Origin: Aedes albopictus
Taxonomy: Eukaryota; Arthropoda; Insecta; Diptera; Culicidae
NCBI RefSeq assembly: GCF_035046485.1
Contig: NC_085138.1
Span: forward strand, 30,281,047 to 30,345,046
Length of the DNA stretch: 64,000 bases
Reading direction: 5' to 3'
Shown here: positions 23,029 to 34,975 of the stretch, piece by piece
Position numbering within the stretch: the stretch's first letter is position 1
Layout of the letters: every line of letters begins with the position of its first letter
The notes under the pieces: model-generated
What the model was told of the DNA's origin: nothing
Database searches by the model: none
Seen by the model: the letters and a program-made list of their open reading frames with translations, nothing else
Translations under genes and position numbers: made by a program

Positions 23029-26013
23029 TGCCTTTCTCGTACACTAAGTGTACTGGAAAGGCTATATGTTCACTCCAAAAATGACTTTTTGATAGGAGGC
23101 CCGGAGGGTCGAGCCACATATACCAATCAACTCAGCTCGACGAAATGAGGTGATGTCTGTGTGTGTGTATGTATGTGTGTGTGTGTATGTGTGTGTGTGA
23201 GTATGTGTGTGTACAAAATAAACTCACATCACTTTTTGCCAGTAAACCTCAACCGATATTAATGACCGACGGTTCATTCGACGCGGAATCTGGTCCCATT
23301 GTTTCCTATTGAAAATGGTTCGGATCGGTCGAGCCGTTCCGGAGTTATGGCCATTTAGGTGTTCCGGACCGGTACCCCAAGCAGGGGCCAGATATGAAAA
23401 CGCTACAACCCATCCATGTGACACATCAAACAACGGCATTTTTGATAACTTGATGAATAGTTACCATGAAAATGGTCTCAGACCATATCTGAACCGGTAG
23501 TGTCCCGGAACCGGTTCCGGGTGTCCCGCCGGGAGTGGCCAAATATAAACGTGAACTAAAGCCATGCATGCGACACATCAAACCGCGGCTTTCTTGATAA
23601 CCTGATGAACGGTATGCAGGAAAATGGTCTCAGACCATATCTGAACCGGTTATGTTCCGGAACCGGTTCCTGGTGTCCCGCCGGATGTGGCCAAACATAA
23701 AAGTGAACTAAACCCATGCATGCGACATATCAAACCGCGGCTTTTTCGATAACCTGATGAACAGTAAGCAGAAAAACATTCTCAGATCATATCGGAACCG
23801 GTAGTGTTCCGAAACCGGTTCCAGATGTCCCGCCAGAGGTGACCAAGTATAAAAGTTAACCAAAGTCATGCATGCGACATATCAAAGAGCGGCTTTTTCG
23901 ATAACCTTATGAACAGTAAGCAGGAAAATATTCTCAGCACATATCTAAACCGGTGGTGATCCGGAACCGGTTCCGGGTGTCCCACCGGAAATAACCAAAT
24001 ATAAAAGTGAACCAAACCCGTGCATGCGACACATCAAATTTGTTTTTTTAGATAACCTGTTGAACGGTTAGCAAGAAAATAGGATCAGACAACATTAGAA
24101 ACTACCGGTACTGTTTCTGAATCCATTACGGTTTCTCCGCCGAAAGTAAGCAAATATAAAAGTGAACCAAACCCATGCATGCGACTCATTAAATTGCGGG
24201 TTTTTAGCTGTCTTGATTTAGCAAAAAATAGTTTCCTGTCATATTTGGGACTACCGGTAGTGTTCCGCATTCGATTACGGGTGTTTCATCTCAAGTGGTC
24301 AAATGTAAAGGAGATCTGACTAATGAATGCGACACATTTAATGACTTTTTAGGTAACCTGATGAATGGTTAACAAGAAAAAAAATCATATACCAAACTTT
24401 GGAAAAACAATAGTGTGCGGAAACCGGTTCCAGGTGCCCCGCCGGAAGTGGTCAAATGTAGAACGTAACCAAAGGCATGAACGCAGCATATTAAATAACG
24501 TCTTCTTCGATAACGCGAAGAACAGTCAGCAAGAAAATACTCTCAGGCCATATTTAAGACTAACGGTAGTGTTCCTGAACAAGTTTCGAGTATCTCGCCG
24601 GAACTGGCGAAATGCAAAAATGAACCACACTCACGCCTGCGGCACACTCAATTTGCGACTTTTTAGGAAAACTTATTAACAATTTACATGGAGCTAGTCT
24701 AAAACCGCATCAGGAACAATCGGTACAATCCCGGAACAGGTTCTGGGTGTCCCACAGGAAGTGGTAGAATGTAAAAGTGAATCGTGTTTTTAGGTAACTT
24801 AATGAACATTAGCAAGGAAATAGTCTCAGACTATATCTGGGAGACCCGGTAATGCTCCGGAACCAGCTCCGGGTACGCCACCAAATGTACCATGTGACAC
24901 ATCAAACCACGGCTTTTTTAAATAACCTGAGGAAGGGTAAGCTAGAAAATAGGCTCATACTACATTAGAGACTACCGGTATGGTTGCAGAACCAGCGTTC
25001 TGTGTTTCGCCGGAACTACGAAAGTAAATGAAATCAATGCAAAGGATACATATATGTATGAGAACAAAATCTTGACAAATTGAATCCACATACAAACAGA
25101 CGTCTCACTATACTCACTACCTATCGTTCTTGTTTTCAACGGTTGATTCAAATTCATCATTCATCAGTTCGCAAATTGAACGCTCACGCCGCACCCCTCG
25201 TGTTTACTCCTGTTTGACGTTTACTCACTACCGCCGTCTAGCTAGCGGATCGCAATTTGTTCCAAGTGATATGTCTGTTTATCTGTGCTGAAGCGATCTC
25301 ACCAAATCACACAATTTCTGATTCCTGAGGTGTAAATATACAATGAGTCAACGTTATATGGGAAAATTTAAAATTGATCGCATCAACTTCGAACAAAAGT
25401 TTTCCAATCCCCTTTTGCGTCTAAAATTTCTGGGTAAAATTTTGATGTGACTGGTTGCGCCCTCGCATTCTGTAATGTGGTTGAAGTTTGTATGGAAAAT
25501 TTCACATGCTTGCATTTTTTTTGTCAAATTTCACATGAATGTTGTAACCTATGATATGATAATAAAATATAGCCTAAAGTGTGCAGAGAAAACCGCAAAG
25601 CGATCTGTGATTGTGTAAACAGTTTTATCTTAGCTTGTAAGTATCGTATTGATATTGATTGGCCTCCAGTGTTAGTGAAGGTGCTCAAGCAGTCAACTGA
25701 GAAGTCTGATATATTTCAGCTCTGCTCATATGTTGAACATAACGTCGGACTAGGTATGTGCTATCAATAATTTTTGAGTCAATGAGCCATTTTACGAAGT
25801 GACAACGTGACAACAATGTTGATGATCATATTGCTTTTCACGGATTAGGACGCTACCTCCTGTCAAAATTTCATTCATAAAATCGGCTCGTAAAATGGAC
25901 TATTCAATGATGGCTTTTCTTATAAAATATCTGGATTCAGAACACTTTGGCAAACGTCGACGAAAAGATTGTGAGAACATATTCGACGAGAAAGGCACTA
26001 TCACCACTAGGTG
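23029..26013 (+). mobile_element. Palindrome-ended non-autonomous element B with 152-bp monomers
   Basis: The left end TGCCTTTCTCGT (23029-23040) has an exact inverted copy ACGAGAAAGGCA at 25986-25997, followed by a stem-loop CACC-ACTA-GGTG (26002-26013). After the left end come the palindrome GTACACTAAGTGTAC, the conserved CACATATACCAATCAACTCA block, and a TG microsatellite (about 23155-23215). About ten tandem monomers follow (about 23360-25010); CCGGTTCC landmarks at 23511, 23663, 23815 and 23967 give a period of exactly 152 bp. From 25010 to 25985 the sequence is non-repetitive. It has the same plan as element A (8170-9650). Confidence 0.75.
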
Positions 26014-26673
26014 GATAAATTAGGGTTTTTTCTTCTTGCTGTGACGTCTTAGCATGGTCATTTCCTTTTTTAGTTGATATTGATTGATTTCCGACCGTCT
26101 TGATAATTTATGGAACTTTTGGCGGTTGTTTTTAAAGAAACCCGAAGACCGATACAGCGCCAAAAAGTCCCATAATTTTTTTAGTTGATTCCGGCAATTT
26201 AAGGGTCCATTAAAAGTACTTCCGCAACTGTTGCATCAAAAATCACTACGATTTCAGTACCTAACAACCTCAACGATTGTGTGGTAAACTCAAGACTGTT
26301 GCTTAACCTCTAATAAAGAAGTTAACGATAAAAATTTGCGACATGAATCTGATACATAAATAACGTGGGGGACGACGTTGTCCTCTGCTACTAGATCCAA
26401 GACTAGTCCCATAAAACTCCTTAAGGATGGCGAATTATTAGCCTTGTATCCCTCTCCCTTCAAATGGAAAAGAACATGTTGAGTGGAACCCATAAAGTTT
26501 GTCGTTTCATGTCAGTTGAGACGTAAATTTCTGCTTCTACGCTCCTACCAGCCTGAACTACAGTTTCTTACGCATGGTTGGTCGGCGGCGTGTCGACCCA
26601 AGCTTTGGTTGAAACATCAAACTTGTTTATGTGGATCGATTTCTTCTTGGCATCGTAGGATTTACTCTTGCTC
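26014..26673. other. No supported gene
   Basis: Unique-looking sequence. Two small open frames on opposite strands (26290-26493, 26483-26677) lack domains. Confidence 0.4.
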
Positions 26674-26676
26674 TTA

Positions 26677-26831
26677 GGGCCTGTCCATAAACTACGTAGA
26701 CTCAATTTAGGCAATCTCAGACCACCCCCTTCCTCCCCGTAGACTTTCGTCCATACAAAGTTTTCAAAATTTGTATGAACCGTAGACTTTAGTCAGAACC
26801 CCCTGAGTCTACGTAGTTTATGGGCAGGCCC
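26677..26831. mobile_element. 155-bp MITE with TTA target duplication
   Basis: The left end GGGCCTGTCCATAAACTACG and the inverted right end CGTAGTTTATGGGCAGGCCC match with one difference. Both continue into TAGACTCA/TGAGTCTA. TTA flanks both sides (26674-26676 and 26832-26834). A 3-bp TTA duplication fits PIF/Harbinger-type insertion. Confidence 0.9.
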
Positions 26832-27770
26832 TTATATGAAAAAAAAAAGATTATATTTCATGGAAAACCACTATTTATAATCATTGATACCGAGATTGAT
26901 ACAATAGGACACAATTAGTGAAGTACTAGATTTGTAGTAATGAGCTGAATTTTAGTTTACAACTTTATCAATACAGTTACCCAAAGTTTTGCTCAAACAG
27001 CATCAAATTAGGCAAGGAATCGATTGTGTTCTATTTCACATGCATAAATGAAGTGAGTTTCACACAAAAACTTATTTTTCACGTACAAATACGTTATATG
27101 GTATCTGCCGATTTTTTTTTCTGGAATTATTATATAGAAACCATACTAAAAATATTCCTCATTCACCACATGATGGGATACAGCATTAATTGGATTCAAT
27201 CCAACGTTCAATCAAAATATAGAAGGTAGGTGTTTGCCCACTCATCAATCAAAATCGAAAAATTCACTTTGAACCGGCGGTGGCGGTGCAGCATCAACCA
27301 CATAAAGCCAACGAGGAATTACAACATGATAATCACTGCTGGAAGGACGAGGCACCCGAAAAAAACCTTCATGTAAAATTTATGACTGCACAGCTCATGT
27401 CCCTGTCGCCGATTCCGGGGAAACCGGGAAATGAAAATCAACTTTCACCCGAAACGTTCGCTCCATTGAAGTGAGAACTTTTATGGGTTTTAATTTTTAT
27501 TGCCTACGATTGATCAATACCCACCTACATACCTTTTCACAGAGGGACTTGTCATTGGTGGTGTGCCAGGGGTAGGGTCTCAGTTACACATTTTCCATTA
27601 CAACATTGTAACACATTGTGGCAATGCAAAATAAGCTTCAAATGCTAATCAATGATGTGGAAGAAATTGATCGATTTCTTTCTTCATTAATGACCTATAT
27701 AAATAAGCATGAGAGACAAGTAGCTTATTGAATTCTGACACGGATGTTTCACTCATTTTCTATAACCCAT
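26832..27770. other. No supported gene
   Basis: AT-rich sequence with small open frames (27026-27229, 27280-27474) lacking domains. Ends at the GCAT target site of the next element. Confidence 0.4.
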
Positions 27771-27774
27771 GCAT

Positions 27775-28314
27775 GACGAATTTCGCCCCAAATCGTATTC
27801 GGAGTTGGCAGTACCCTCTCAGATTACAATGAAACTTTCTGGGTATGTACACCAAGACTAGATAAGCCACTTTGCATACTTAGTTTCTTCAAAATTTATC
27901 TGGACTGACTTTTGAAAAGGGCTAAACTTTTTTATGGATTTTTTAAAAATGTTTTTAATCAAAAAATGACTACTCCTACAAAAAAGTGTTGTATGGGTGA
28001 TTATCACAAAATAAGTCAAATTTTAAGAGAAAAAATACTGAAAAAAATCCAAAAATCCAAAAATCATTTCTAAAAATTCAAAGTTGATTTAAAAATCAAC
28101 ACCATTTTTTATTTTGATGAAATTTTGTCTCAAGACAGGTAATTATGTTCCCTACCAACCGTCCATACATCACAAGATGGGCACTATTAAGAAAAAAAAG
28201 TTTTTCTAACAAAAACTTTTTCATGTCCAAATTATTATTTTTTCAGTGTCTTTTTTTTAAAAACAAACTAAACCAGTGAAGGTTATCTAGTAATCTCAAA
28301 ATGCAATGAAACTT
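27775..28314 (+). repeat. Left terminal inverted repeat of the long-TIR transposon
   Basis: It pairs with 33624-34167 in inverted orientation. The outermost bases are GACGAATTTCGC on the left and GCGAAATCCGTC on the right. The promoter of the transposase-like gene would be expected in or just after this repeat. Confidence 0.85.
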
Positions 28315-28979
28315 GTTGTGTCATATGCGACAATGCAATGCACCCATATTCACGCAGCAGCACTCTAGAAGTACGAAACAATATACAATTAGAACACGCA
28401 TTTCATACGTGCTGCTGTAATTTCTACCCAAACGTTTCTACCCCATGTTCTTACCTAATATTAGGTAAGGCTATTTATTAGATTCGAACTACCTAATCGA
28501 AAAAAAAAAAACAAATCAAGAGTTGTACCTAAAGCAAATATGAACAAAACAAGAAAATGAATCGGTATCATTCAACGTGTTACTTCTCTTTGGTTATTAA
28601 AGGCAGTTCTGAAAAGTAATGGATCAATCGTATAAATCAAAATTCAACAAATTCAAGTGCAGTGCAAAAATAAACAATCCAAAGTGCAACCGTCATAAAC
28701 TACGGGGCATGTCATTAAGATTGATAGATAAAATTCATTCCATGGGATATACACATGAAATCGACGAATCGATGAGTATTTGTGAGTCATGTCTTGGATT
28801 GATAAGTCACAACAGAAGCCCGAATACGAAAAAACGCCGATCGGATGGAAACGACGAAACTATGCAACCATCATTTAGTGGGCAGCAACATCATGATGTT
28901 CCAGAACCAGAACCGTCAACAAGTGGTCAACAAATCGAACATGAGCTGGGTAAGTAAGCCTTCAACGTGTTAGCTTCTT

Positions 28980-30922
28980 TTATATAACTCATTTTGCAGC
29001 TCGTTGCAAAACTACATTTTTCAGGGTTCTATACTATTTCCCGGAAAGACATTTCCCGGAAATCATTTCCCGGATACCCCATTTCCCGGAAAGACATTTT
29101 CCGGAATAACCCATTTCCCGGAAAACCATTTTCCGGAATGCTCCATTTCCCGGAATGCCTAATCTCCCGGAAAGGGAGGTCTAGGAAAACCTGATACCTC
29201 AGAAGATATTTTAGAATCTTTAAACATGATCTTGTTTTTTGTTTCTTATTCCGACTAATTTTATCAGTTGATGATCAATTTACAGAAAATAGAGCCATAA
29301 ACTTTTTTATATTTTTTTTCAAGATGGTAGAACTTAATAAACGAACGGAACTCAGATTCTCGTTTCAGTTCACTTAACAAAGTAGAGCCAGCATCGTTGA
29401 GCCAAATGGATATATTTTGACTGGCTTTTCAATAACAAATGTTCTTCCTTTTCGTCAAAGGCTGCTCTAGGTGCATTTACGTACATATAGTTGAACTGCT
29501 AACTGCATAGGAGATTTGCCCTTCTTCAATTTACAGGCTGTTCTTTCTAACGGTGTAACGTTACAGAATTGATTCGCGCCCAATTTATCAATTCCATCTG
29601 GTGTTTTCCCTTCTTTAAAAATGGGTTGTTCTTTCGACCTGAATGAACAACACATTTTAAGAAAAGGAAAAATATCAGATAACGTTAATAGTTTGGCCGC
29701 CAATCAAATACGCGACGTTGTAACTAGAAAGAACAGCCTATTAAATTAAGAAGGGCAAATTTCAAGGCAAATTTCCTATATAGAAAACAGCAAGTGCCAA
29801 TAAAACAACCAACATGTGTTTTATTGGCACTTGCTGCATTCTATATAGGAGATTTGCCCTTCTTCATTAAATGAAATTTTAGTAGGCTGTTCTTTCTAGT
29901 TACAAAGTTGCGTATGTGATTGGCGGCCAAACTGTTAACGTTATCTGATATTTTTCCTTCTTATAAAAATGTGTTGTTTTTTTCAAGTTAGCCTGTTACA
30001 GAGTTGTTTAATTGCCAACTGTCAATTGCACCTTTAGAGATTTTCCCTTCTTCTAGCAATAGGCTGTTCTTTCGAGGCCTGTTTTTCGATCGCTTTCGTT
30101 TCAATCTAGCCAAATGACAATTTGATTTAGTAAAAATGTGTATTTTCGGTCTGATAAGTCACACCAAGTCGTTAGGCAAAAAGTTGAAGTTGGCCTATTG
30201 TTATTTACAGTTTTATAGGTTTAGTATCAAAAAGGCAAAGAACATATGAGAGAAACAATAAGAAGGTATAAGAGGGTCAGTGCTACAGATAAATTTAAAA
30301 CAGTATACTCTTCTTTGAAATAGTATTTCAAGTTTTGACTTCCCTATTTTTAAAATTTGACATTTCTTCTCTCATTTTTCTTTTTCATTTCAACGTTTAA
30401 TTTTTGTGTTTTTTATTGTTCACGTTTGATGTAAATATAGGTTTCAGAAGTGTTGTCGAAAGACGATCCGACTTTTTCATTTCAAATATTGACTAATCTG
30501 CAACCCGCCTATAGAGCTCGCAAATAGTATGGAAACTTTTAACCTGGTTACAAACTATGCGCAAAATGTAACTGCTACCATTTTATCAGATATTATCGTT
30601 TTGTTTTCTTTCGAATGTTATCTTTTGAAATTATAGCTGCTAAATGAGTCTGGGAATAGCGAAAATAGTTTTCCGGGAAATGTTCTATTCCGAAAAATGG
30701 GTTTCCGGGAAATGGGACATTCCGGAAAATGGGTTTCCGGGAAATGGGTCATTCCGGGAAATGTTTTCCGGAAAATGTCTTTCCGGAAAATGATTTTCCG
30801 GAAAGTGTCATAGAATCATTTTTCAGTATTCTTCGTATTTATCCAACCCGGCAAGCCTCGTTGGATAAATGTACTACTTGTGCGAAAAAAATCATTTTTG
30901 CAACTCGTTGCATAAATAACTA
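28980..30922. mobile_element. Nested foldback element inside the intron
   Basis: The outer ends (TTATATAACTCATTTTG at 28980 and GCAACTCGTTGCATAAATAA at about 30900) match those of the MITE at 9875-10122. Just inside lie inverted arms of tandem ~15-bp units: CATTTCCCGGAAAG-type at 29035-29185, and their complements at about 30665-30815. The centre holds a large hairpin (29645-29984). The small open frames (28994-29194, 30729-30929) are repeats. It could be one composite element or an element within an element. Confidence 0.7.
29645..29984. repeat. Near-perfect large hairpin, arms about 165 bp, 11-nt loop
   Basis: 29645-29806 and 29818-29984 are inverted copies, ending at the loop with GCAAGTGCCAATAAAAC / GTTTTATTGGCACTTGC. 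Other pairs are ATCAGATAACGTTAATAGTT and GGCCGCCAATCAAATACG with their complements. Related single-copy pieces continue outward (for example GGAGATTTGCCCTTCTTC at 29511 and 29857). Confidence 0.85.
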
Positions 30923-32971
30923 TCATTAACTTTCCACTGCATTCATTATTATATTGTTAACCTTAACTTTTATCTTACAGATATGGTACCATCTATTCCA
31001 TCATTGGAGTCAATCCCGTCAACAGATCAACTACAGGGTCCCCATAATATTGAGAAGTTTAATACCATTGCTGAAACATTAAGTTTATCGCCAATCTCAT
31101 CTAGAAACATGAGAAGTATGGAATATCGCATAAACAAATCATTGCAGATTACGAAAGCAGTTCGAAAAAATATCTTCGGAATAGATTCAACGGATGTTGG
31201 CAAAGTGGAGGCGTATGACGAGATAATTATGCAGTTAAAGGATAAGTTCAATCACCCTACAACTGACAGAAGCGAACAGATCAAAATACTATCTGTACTT
31301 CCTAAGTCTTGGTCGGTAAATAAAATCACAAGAGAGTTTAACGCACCAATGTATATGGCGAGGCAGGTGAAGGATCTTGTTTATGAACAGGGTATTCTTT
31401 GTACCCCCGAAAAAAGAAGGGGGCATGGTATTGATGACGATACAAAACAAATAGTAAGAGAATTTTTTGATGATAATGATATCAGCAGGCCAATGCCAGG
31501 AACAAATGATTTTGTTTCTGAGGTTCGAAATGGAAAAAAAACAACAAGTTCAAAAACGACTTTTGATGATGTCGCTTAATGAGGCTTATATGATTTTTGT
31601 AGATATGTACAAAACTGTGAATATTGGTTTCACAGTATTTACACAGTTGCGACCAAAGCATTGTATTTTACTTGATTCTACTGGTATACATAATGTATGC
31701 ATATGTACTATTCATGAAAATGTAAATTTAATGCTCAACAGTATAAGAATTGTGTCACAAGATGAAATAATACAAAAAATGCTTTGCGATATTTCCACCA
31801 GAACAGATAATTGCTTTTTCCGTGCTTGTGAAAAGTGTGCTTGTAATGAACACATTGAAGAGGAACTTACATTGATATTAGAATTAAATGACAAAGAAGA
31901 GATTATATTTCAGCAGTGGTTGAATACTGATCGCTGTAATTTAGAAACGATTATTAAACCTGTTGATGAATTTGTTCCGTATCTTGTTGATAAAATTGAC
32001 AAACTTATAACACACGACTTTATTCATAAACAACAATCATCATTTCTCAGAAATAAAAAAGATACATTGAAGGATGATGAAATTTTTGCGATTTGTGGTT
32101 TCTCTGAAAACTATTCATTCATAATTCAAAACGCTGCTCAAGGATATCATTGGAACAACTCGCAAGCAACAATACACCCATTTGAAATTTACTATATGAA
32201 AGATAATAAACTTGTAAATGTTAGCTTCATTATCATATCGGAAGTAATGGCTCACGATACAGTTGCGGTCCAGTTGTTCATCTCAAAAATGATAGATTTT
32301 ATGAAACAATTAACGAACTTTTCTAAAATTTATTTTATGTCTGATGGGGCAGCATCGCAATACAAAAATAAGAAGAACTTTGCTAGTCTATGTAGATTCC
32401 AGTCAAAGTATGCATTAAGAGCAGAATGGCATTTTTTTTGCAACGTCCCACGGTAAAGGTCCATGTGATGCTATTGGTGGCACTTTCAAGCGAATGGCAA
32501 AGAGAGCAAGTCTTGCTCGAGATTATGGAAATACCATAACAACTCCACGAGAGTTATATAACTGGGCAGTTGTACAGACAGATAAAAATATAACTAAATT
32601 AAATTTCTGTTACGTATCCACTGAACAGTACATTAAAATGTCAGAAGATCTCGAAGAAATATATAATAACGCCAAAACAATACCAGGCACTCAGAAATTC
32701 CATAGTTTTTTTGCCTATTCCTGGCGACAAAGTAAAGGCAAACAGGTATTCTAATTCAGAAGATGAACCAAAAATATTTAGTATGATCGGAAAAAAATAG
32801 AAAAGAACATGTTTGAAATTGGCTCTAAGACACATATATATATATTTGAAAAATTCATAATTATAAATAATTGTATATTTAAAAGTGCACTTCAATACAT
32901 ATTGCGATCAAACATTACATTTCCTAAGAAAATACATTTGTAATATTTTGAAGTTTTTTATGTATAGGAAA

Positions 32972-33567
32972 CAGAGCGTTAATGATTAATCATAATTTTA
33001 ATCATGATTAATGATTAATGATTAAGATTAATCAAAATCATTATTCATAATCACAAAAAATTCTCGTTTAATCATTAATCATTAATCCTAATCACACTGA
33101 TTTCACAATTTAATCATTAATCAGTAATCATAATCATTAGAAAAAAAATTAATCAATCATTAATCATTCATCACCACAAATGATTTACCATTCAAAATAT
33201 ATGATCCAGTTTGAATTGTTTCAAATGCTGTTCTGAATAATATAATTTATGATTCCTTTCTCAAAAACCTTCCAGACAGAGTTACCTTTTACTTTTGGAA
33301 CTTCAAAAATATGTTAAACGACAAATATATTTTAATCATTTCCTGTTTTTTGTGATTGATTAATCATGATTTTTAATCAATGAGCCATTTTTAATCATTA
33401 ATCATAATCAAAAATCACAGTTGAAATTATTTTAATCATTAATCATAATCATTAATCATCCCAAAAATCAACTAAATAATTAATCATAATCAATAATCAC
33501 TTAAATTGGAATTTTAATCACCAATGATTAATCATGATTAAATTTTTTGTTAATCATGAACGCTCTG
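32972..33567. mobile_element. hAT-type MITE made of TTAATCAT repeats
   Basis: It begins CAGAGCGTTAATGATT and ends with the inverted AATCATGAACGCTCTG. It is flanked by perfect 8-bp copies of ATAGGAAA (32964-32971 and 33568-33575). Almost the whole interior is degenerate TTAATCATGATTAATC-like sequence, highly self-complementary. It lies in the 3' region of the transposase-like gene and so inserted after that element. Confidence 0.92.
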
Positions 33568-33623
33568 ATAGGAAAACCCTTCCAAATGATTGAATAAATA
33601 ACACAAAATCTCCTAGAAAATTG

Positions 33624-34167
33624 AGTTTCATTGGATTCTGGGATTGTTATGGCCTTCACTGGTTTTATTGTTGATAACAAAATACACTGAAAAAAAAAAT
33701 CATTCGAACAAGAAAAAGTTTTTGTTAGAAAAACTTTTTTTCCTTAAGTGCCCATCTTGTGATGTATGGACGGTTGGTAGGGAACATAATTACCTGTCTT
33801 GAGACAAAATTTCATCAAAATCAAAAATGATGTTTTTTCAAATCAACTTTCAATTTTTAGAAATGATTTTTTTTCAGTGTAGGGCTCATTTTGGATTTTT
33901 TTCAGTATTTTTTTCTTAAAATTTGACTTATTTTGTGATAATCACCCATACAACACTTTTTTGTAGGAGTAGTCATTTTTTGATTAAAAACATTTTTAAA
34001 AAATCCATAAAAAAAATTTAGCCCTTTTCAAAAGTCAGTCGAGAAAAAAAAATAGAAAAATGAGTATGCAAAGTGGCTTATCTGGGCAAGGTCTACACAC
34101 CAAGAAAGTTTCGTTGTAATCTGAGAGGGTGCTGCCAACATTTGTTCGAGTTGGCGCGAAATCCGTC
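33624..34167 (-). repeat. Right terminal inverted repeat of the long-TIR transposon
   Basis: Inverted copy of 27775-28314. The inner boundary is at AGTTTCATTGG and the outer at GCGAAATCCGTC, followed by the GCAT target copy. Confidence 0.85.
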
Positions 34168-34530
34168 GCATATAAAATAAGATGAACACATCCACCAGAG
34201 AACCATAAGTTCAAACTAAACATTCATTAATGAAGAAAGATTGAAATAAACGATACAGGGTCATTAGACCGAAGGCCATTAGGCCGAAGGTCATTAGGTC
34301 GAATGGTCATTAAGCAGAATGGTCACTAGGCCGAAATGTCATCAGGATGAATTGCAATTCAGCAGGAAACTGGAAACGGATCTGTGTGCAAAAAACTATT
34401 TTAACAATAAAACTAGAAAGAATAGCCTATGTATAAAAGCAGGAAAAATTTGTGATTAAAATATCAGCAGTTTCAGTATCAAAAACTATTTTGGCAATTA
34501 TACTAGAAAGAACGATAAATATATGTTTGT

Positions 34531-34760
34531 GGGCTTCGTGGCCGTGCGGCTAGAGGCGTTAGTCATGTAGTCGTATCGTAAGCCTCGGAGTGTGGGTTCG
34601 ATTCCCGCTCCAGTCGGGGAAAACTTTTCGTCAAACGGAAAATTCTCCACTGGGCCACTGGGTGTGTTTCGTGTGATGTCCGTTGTCTAATGTTAGTGCT
34701 TGTTCAGTCTGTAAAACCTCTGGTTAAAGACGGTGTAGTGTCTTTAAAAAAAAAAAAAAA
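34531..34760 (+). mobile_element. tRNA-derived SINE (third family)
   Basis: The head is GGGCTTCGTGGCCGTGCGGC, with a B box GGGTTCGATTCCC, resembling a tRNA with a long variable arm. The body ends in an A15-like tail at about 34746-34760. It lies inside the foldback element. Confidence 0.7.
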
Positions 34761-34975
34761 GAAGGAAAAAATCATGCTGAGGGTGGGAACTGAGTTCAAT
34801 TTTCCGGTCCAGTAACTTTTTTGGTTATAGTTTATCTTCGTGCCTGCCGTACGATATACACAACATATAACATGGTCATTGGCAGCGGAAGCTCTCAGCT
34901 AATAACTGTGGACGTACTCATAGAAGCTGAGAAGCAGGAATTGTCCCAGTGGGGACGTAATGGCAAAAAATAAGA
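34761..34975 (+). mobile_element. Fragment of a retroposon 3' region
   Basis: It contains CTCTCAGCTAATAACTGTGG and GTCCCAGTGGGGACGTAATG, phrases I recall from abundant 3' ends of Aedes retroposons; the family is not identified. No open frame. Confidence 0.45.

Larger units (their letters stand above)
28950..30980 (+). other. Intron of the transposase-like gene, filled by a nested insertion
   Basis: It begins GTAAGT and ends TTATCTTACAG. Without the insertion at about 28980-30922 the intron would be only about 90 bp, a usual size for such a gene. The splice signals remain intact around the insertion. Confidence 0.75.
28619..32754 (+). pseudogene. Transposase-like gene, two exons, two homopolymer frameshifts
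   Basis: Exon 1 (28619-28949) encodes about 110 residues with a cysteine-rich N-terminus (KCSAKINNPKC, later CESC), probably zinc-binding. It ends at a GTAAGT donor, and the acceptor TTATCTTACAG leads into exon 2 at 30981; the split codon restores one frame. Exon 2 runs open to an A8 run (31534-31541), after which the continuation lies in the +1 frame. That part carries LRPKHCILLDSTG, NVCICTIHENVNLML, a CEKCAC cysteine cluster and SDGAASQYKNK. At a T8 run (32432-32439) the frame shifts again and continues to a stop at 32754 through a conserved-looking GGTFKR segment. I recognise these motifs from uncharacterised proteins widespread in arthropod and other animal genomes. The acidic residue in SDGAAS may be catalytic. 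Function as the element's transposase is inferred from its position between the TIRs. Confidence 0.75.
27775..34167 (+). mobile_element. Long-TIR DNA transposon (6.4 kb), Sola-like by target duplication
   Basis: The left TIR (27775-28314) and right TIR (33624-34167) are inverted copies about 540 bp long with scattered mismatches. Landmarks include CCCTCTCAGATTACAA near both outer ends and AACCAGTGAAGG near both inner ends. Flanking GCAT occurs at 27771-27774 and 34168-34171. Inside is one broken transposase-like gene on the plus strand, with a large insertion in its intron and a hAT MITE downstream of it. A 4-bp duplication fits the Sola superfamily, but I have not confirmed the superfamily by homology. 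Confidence 0.8.
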
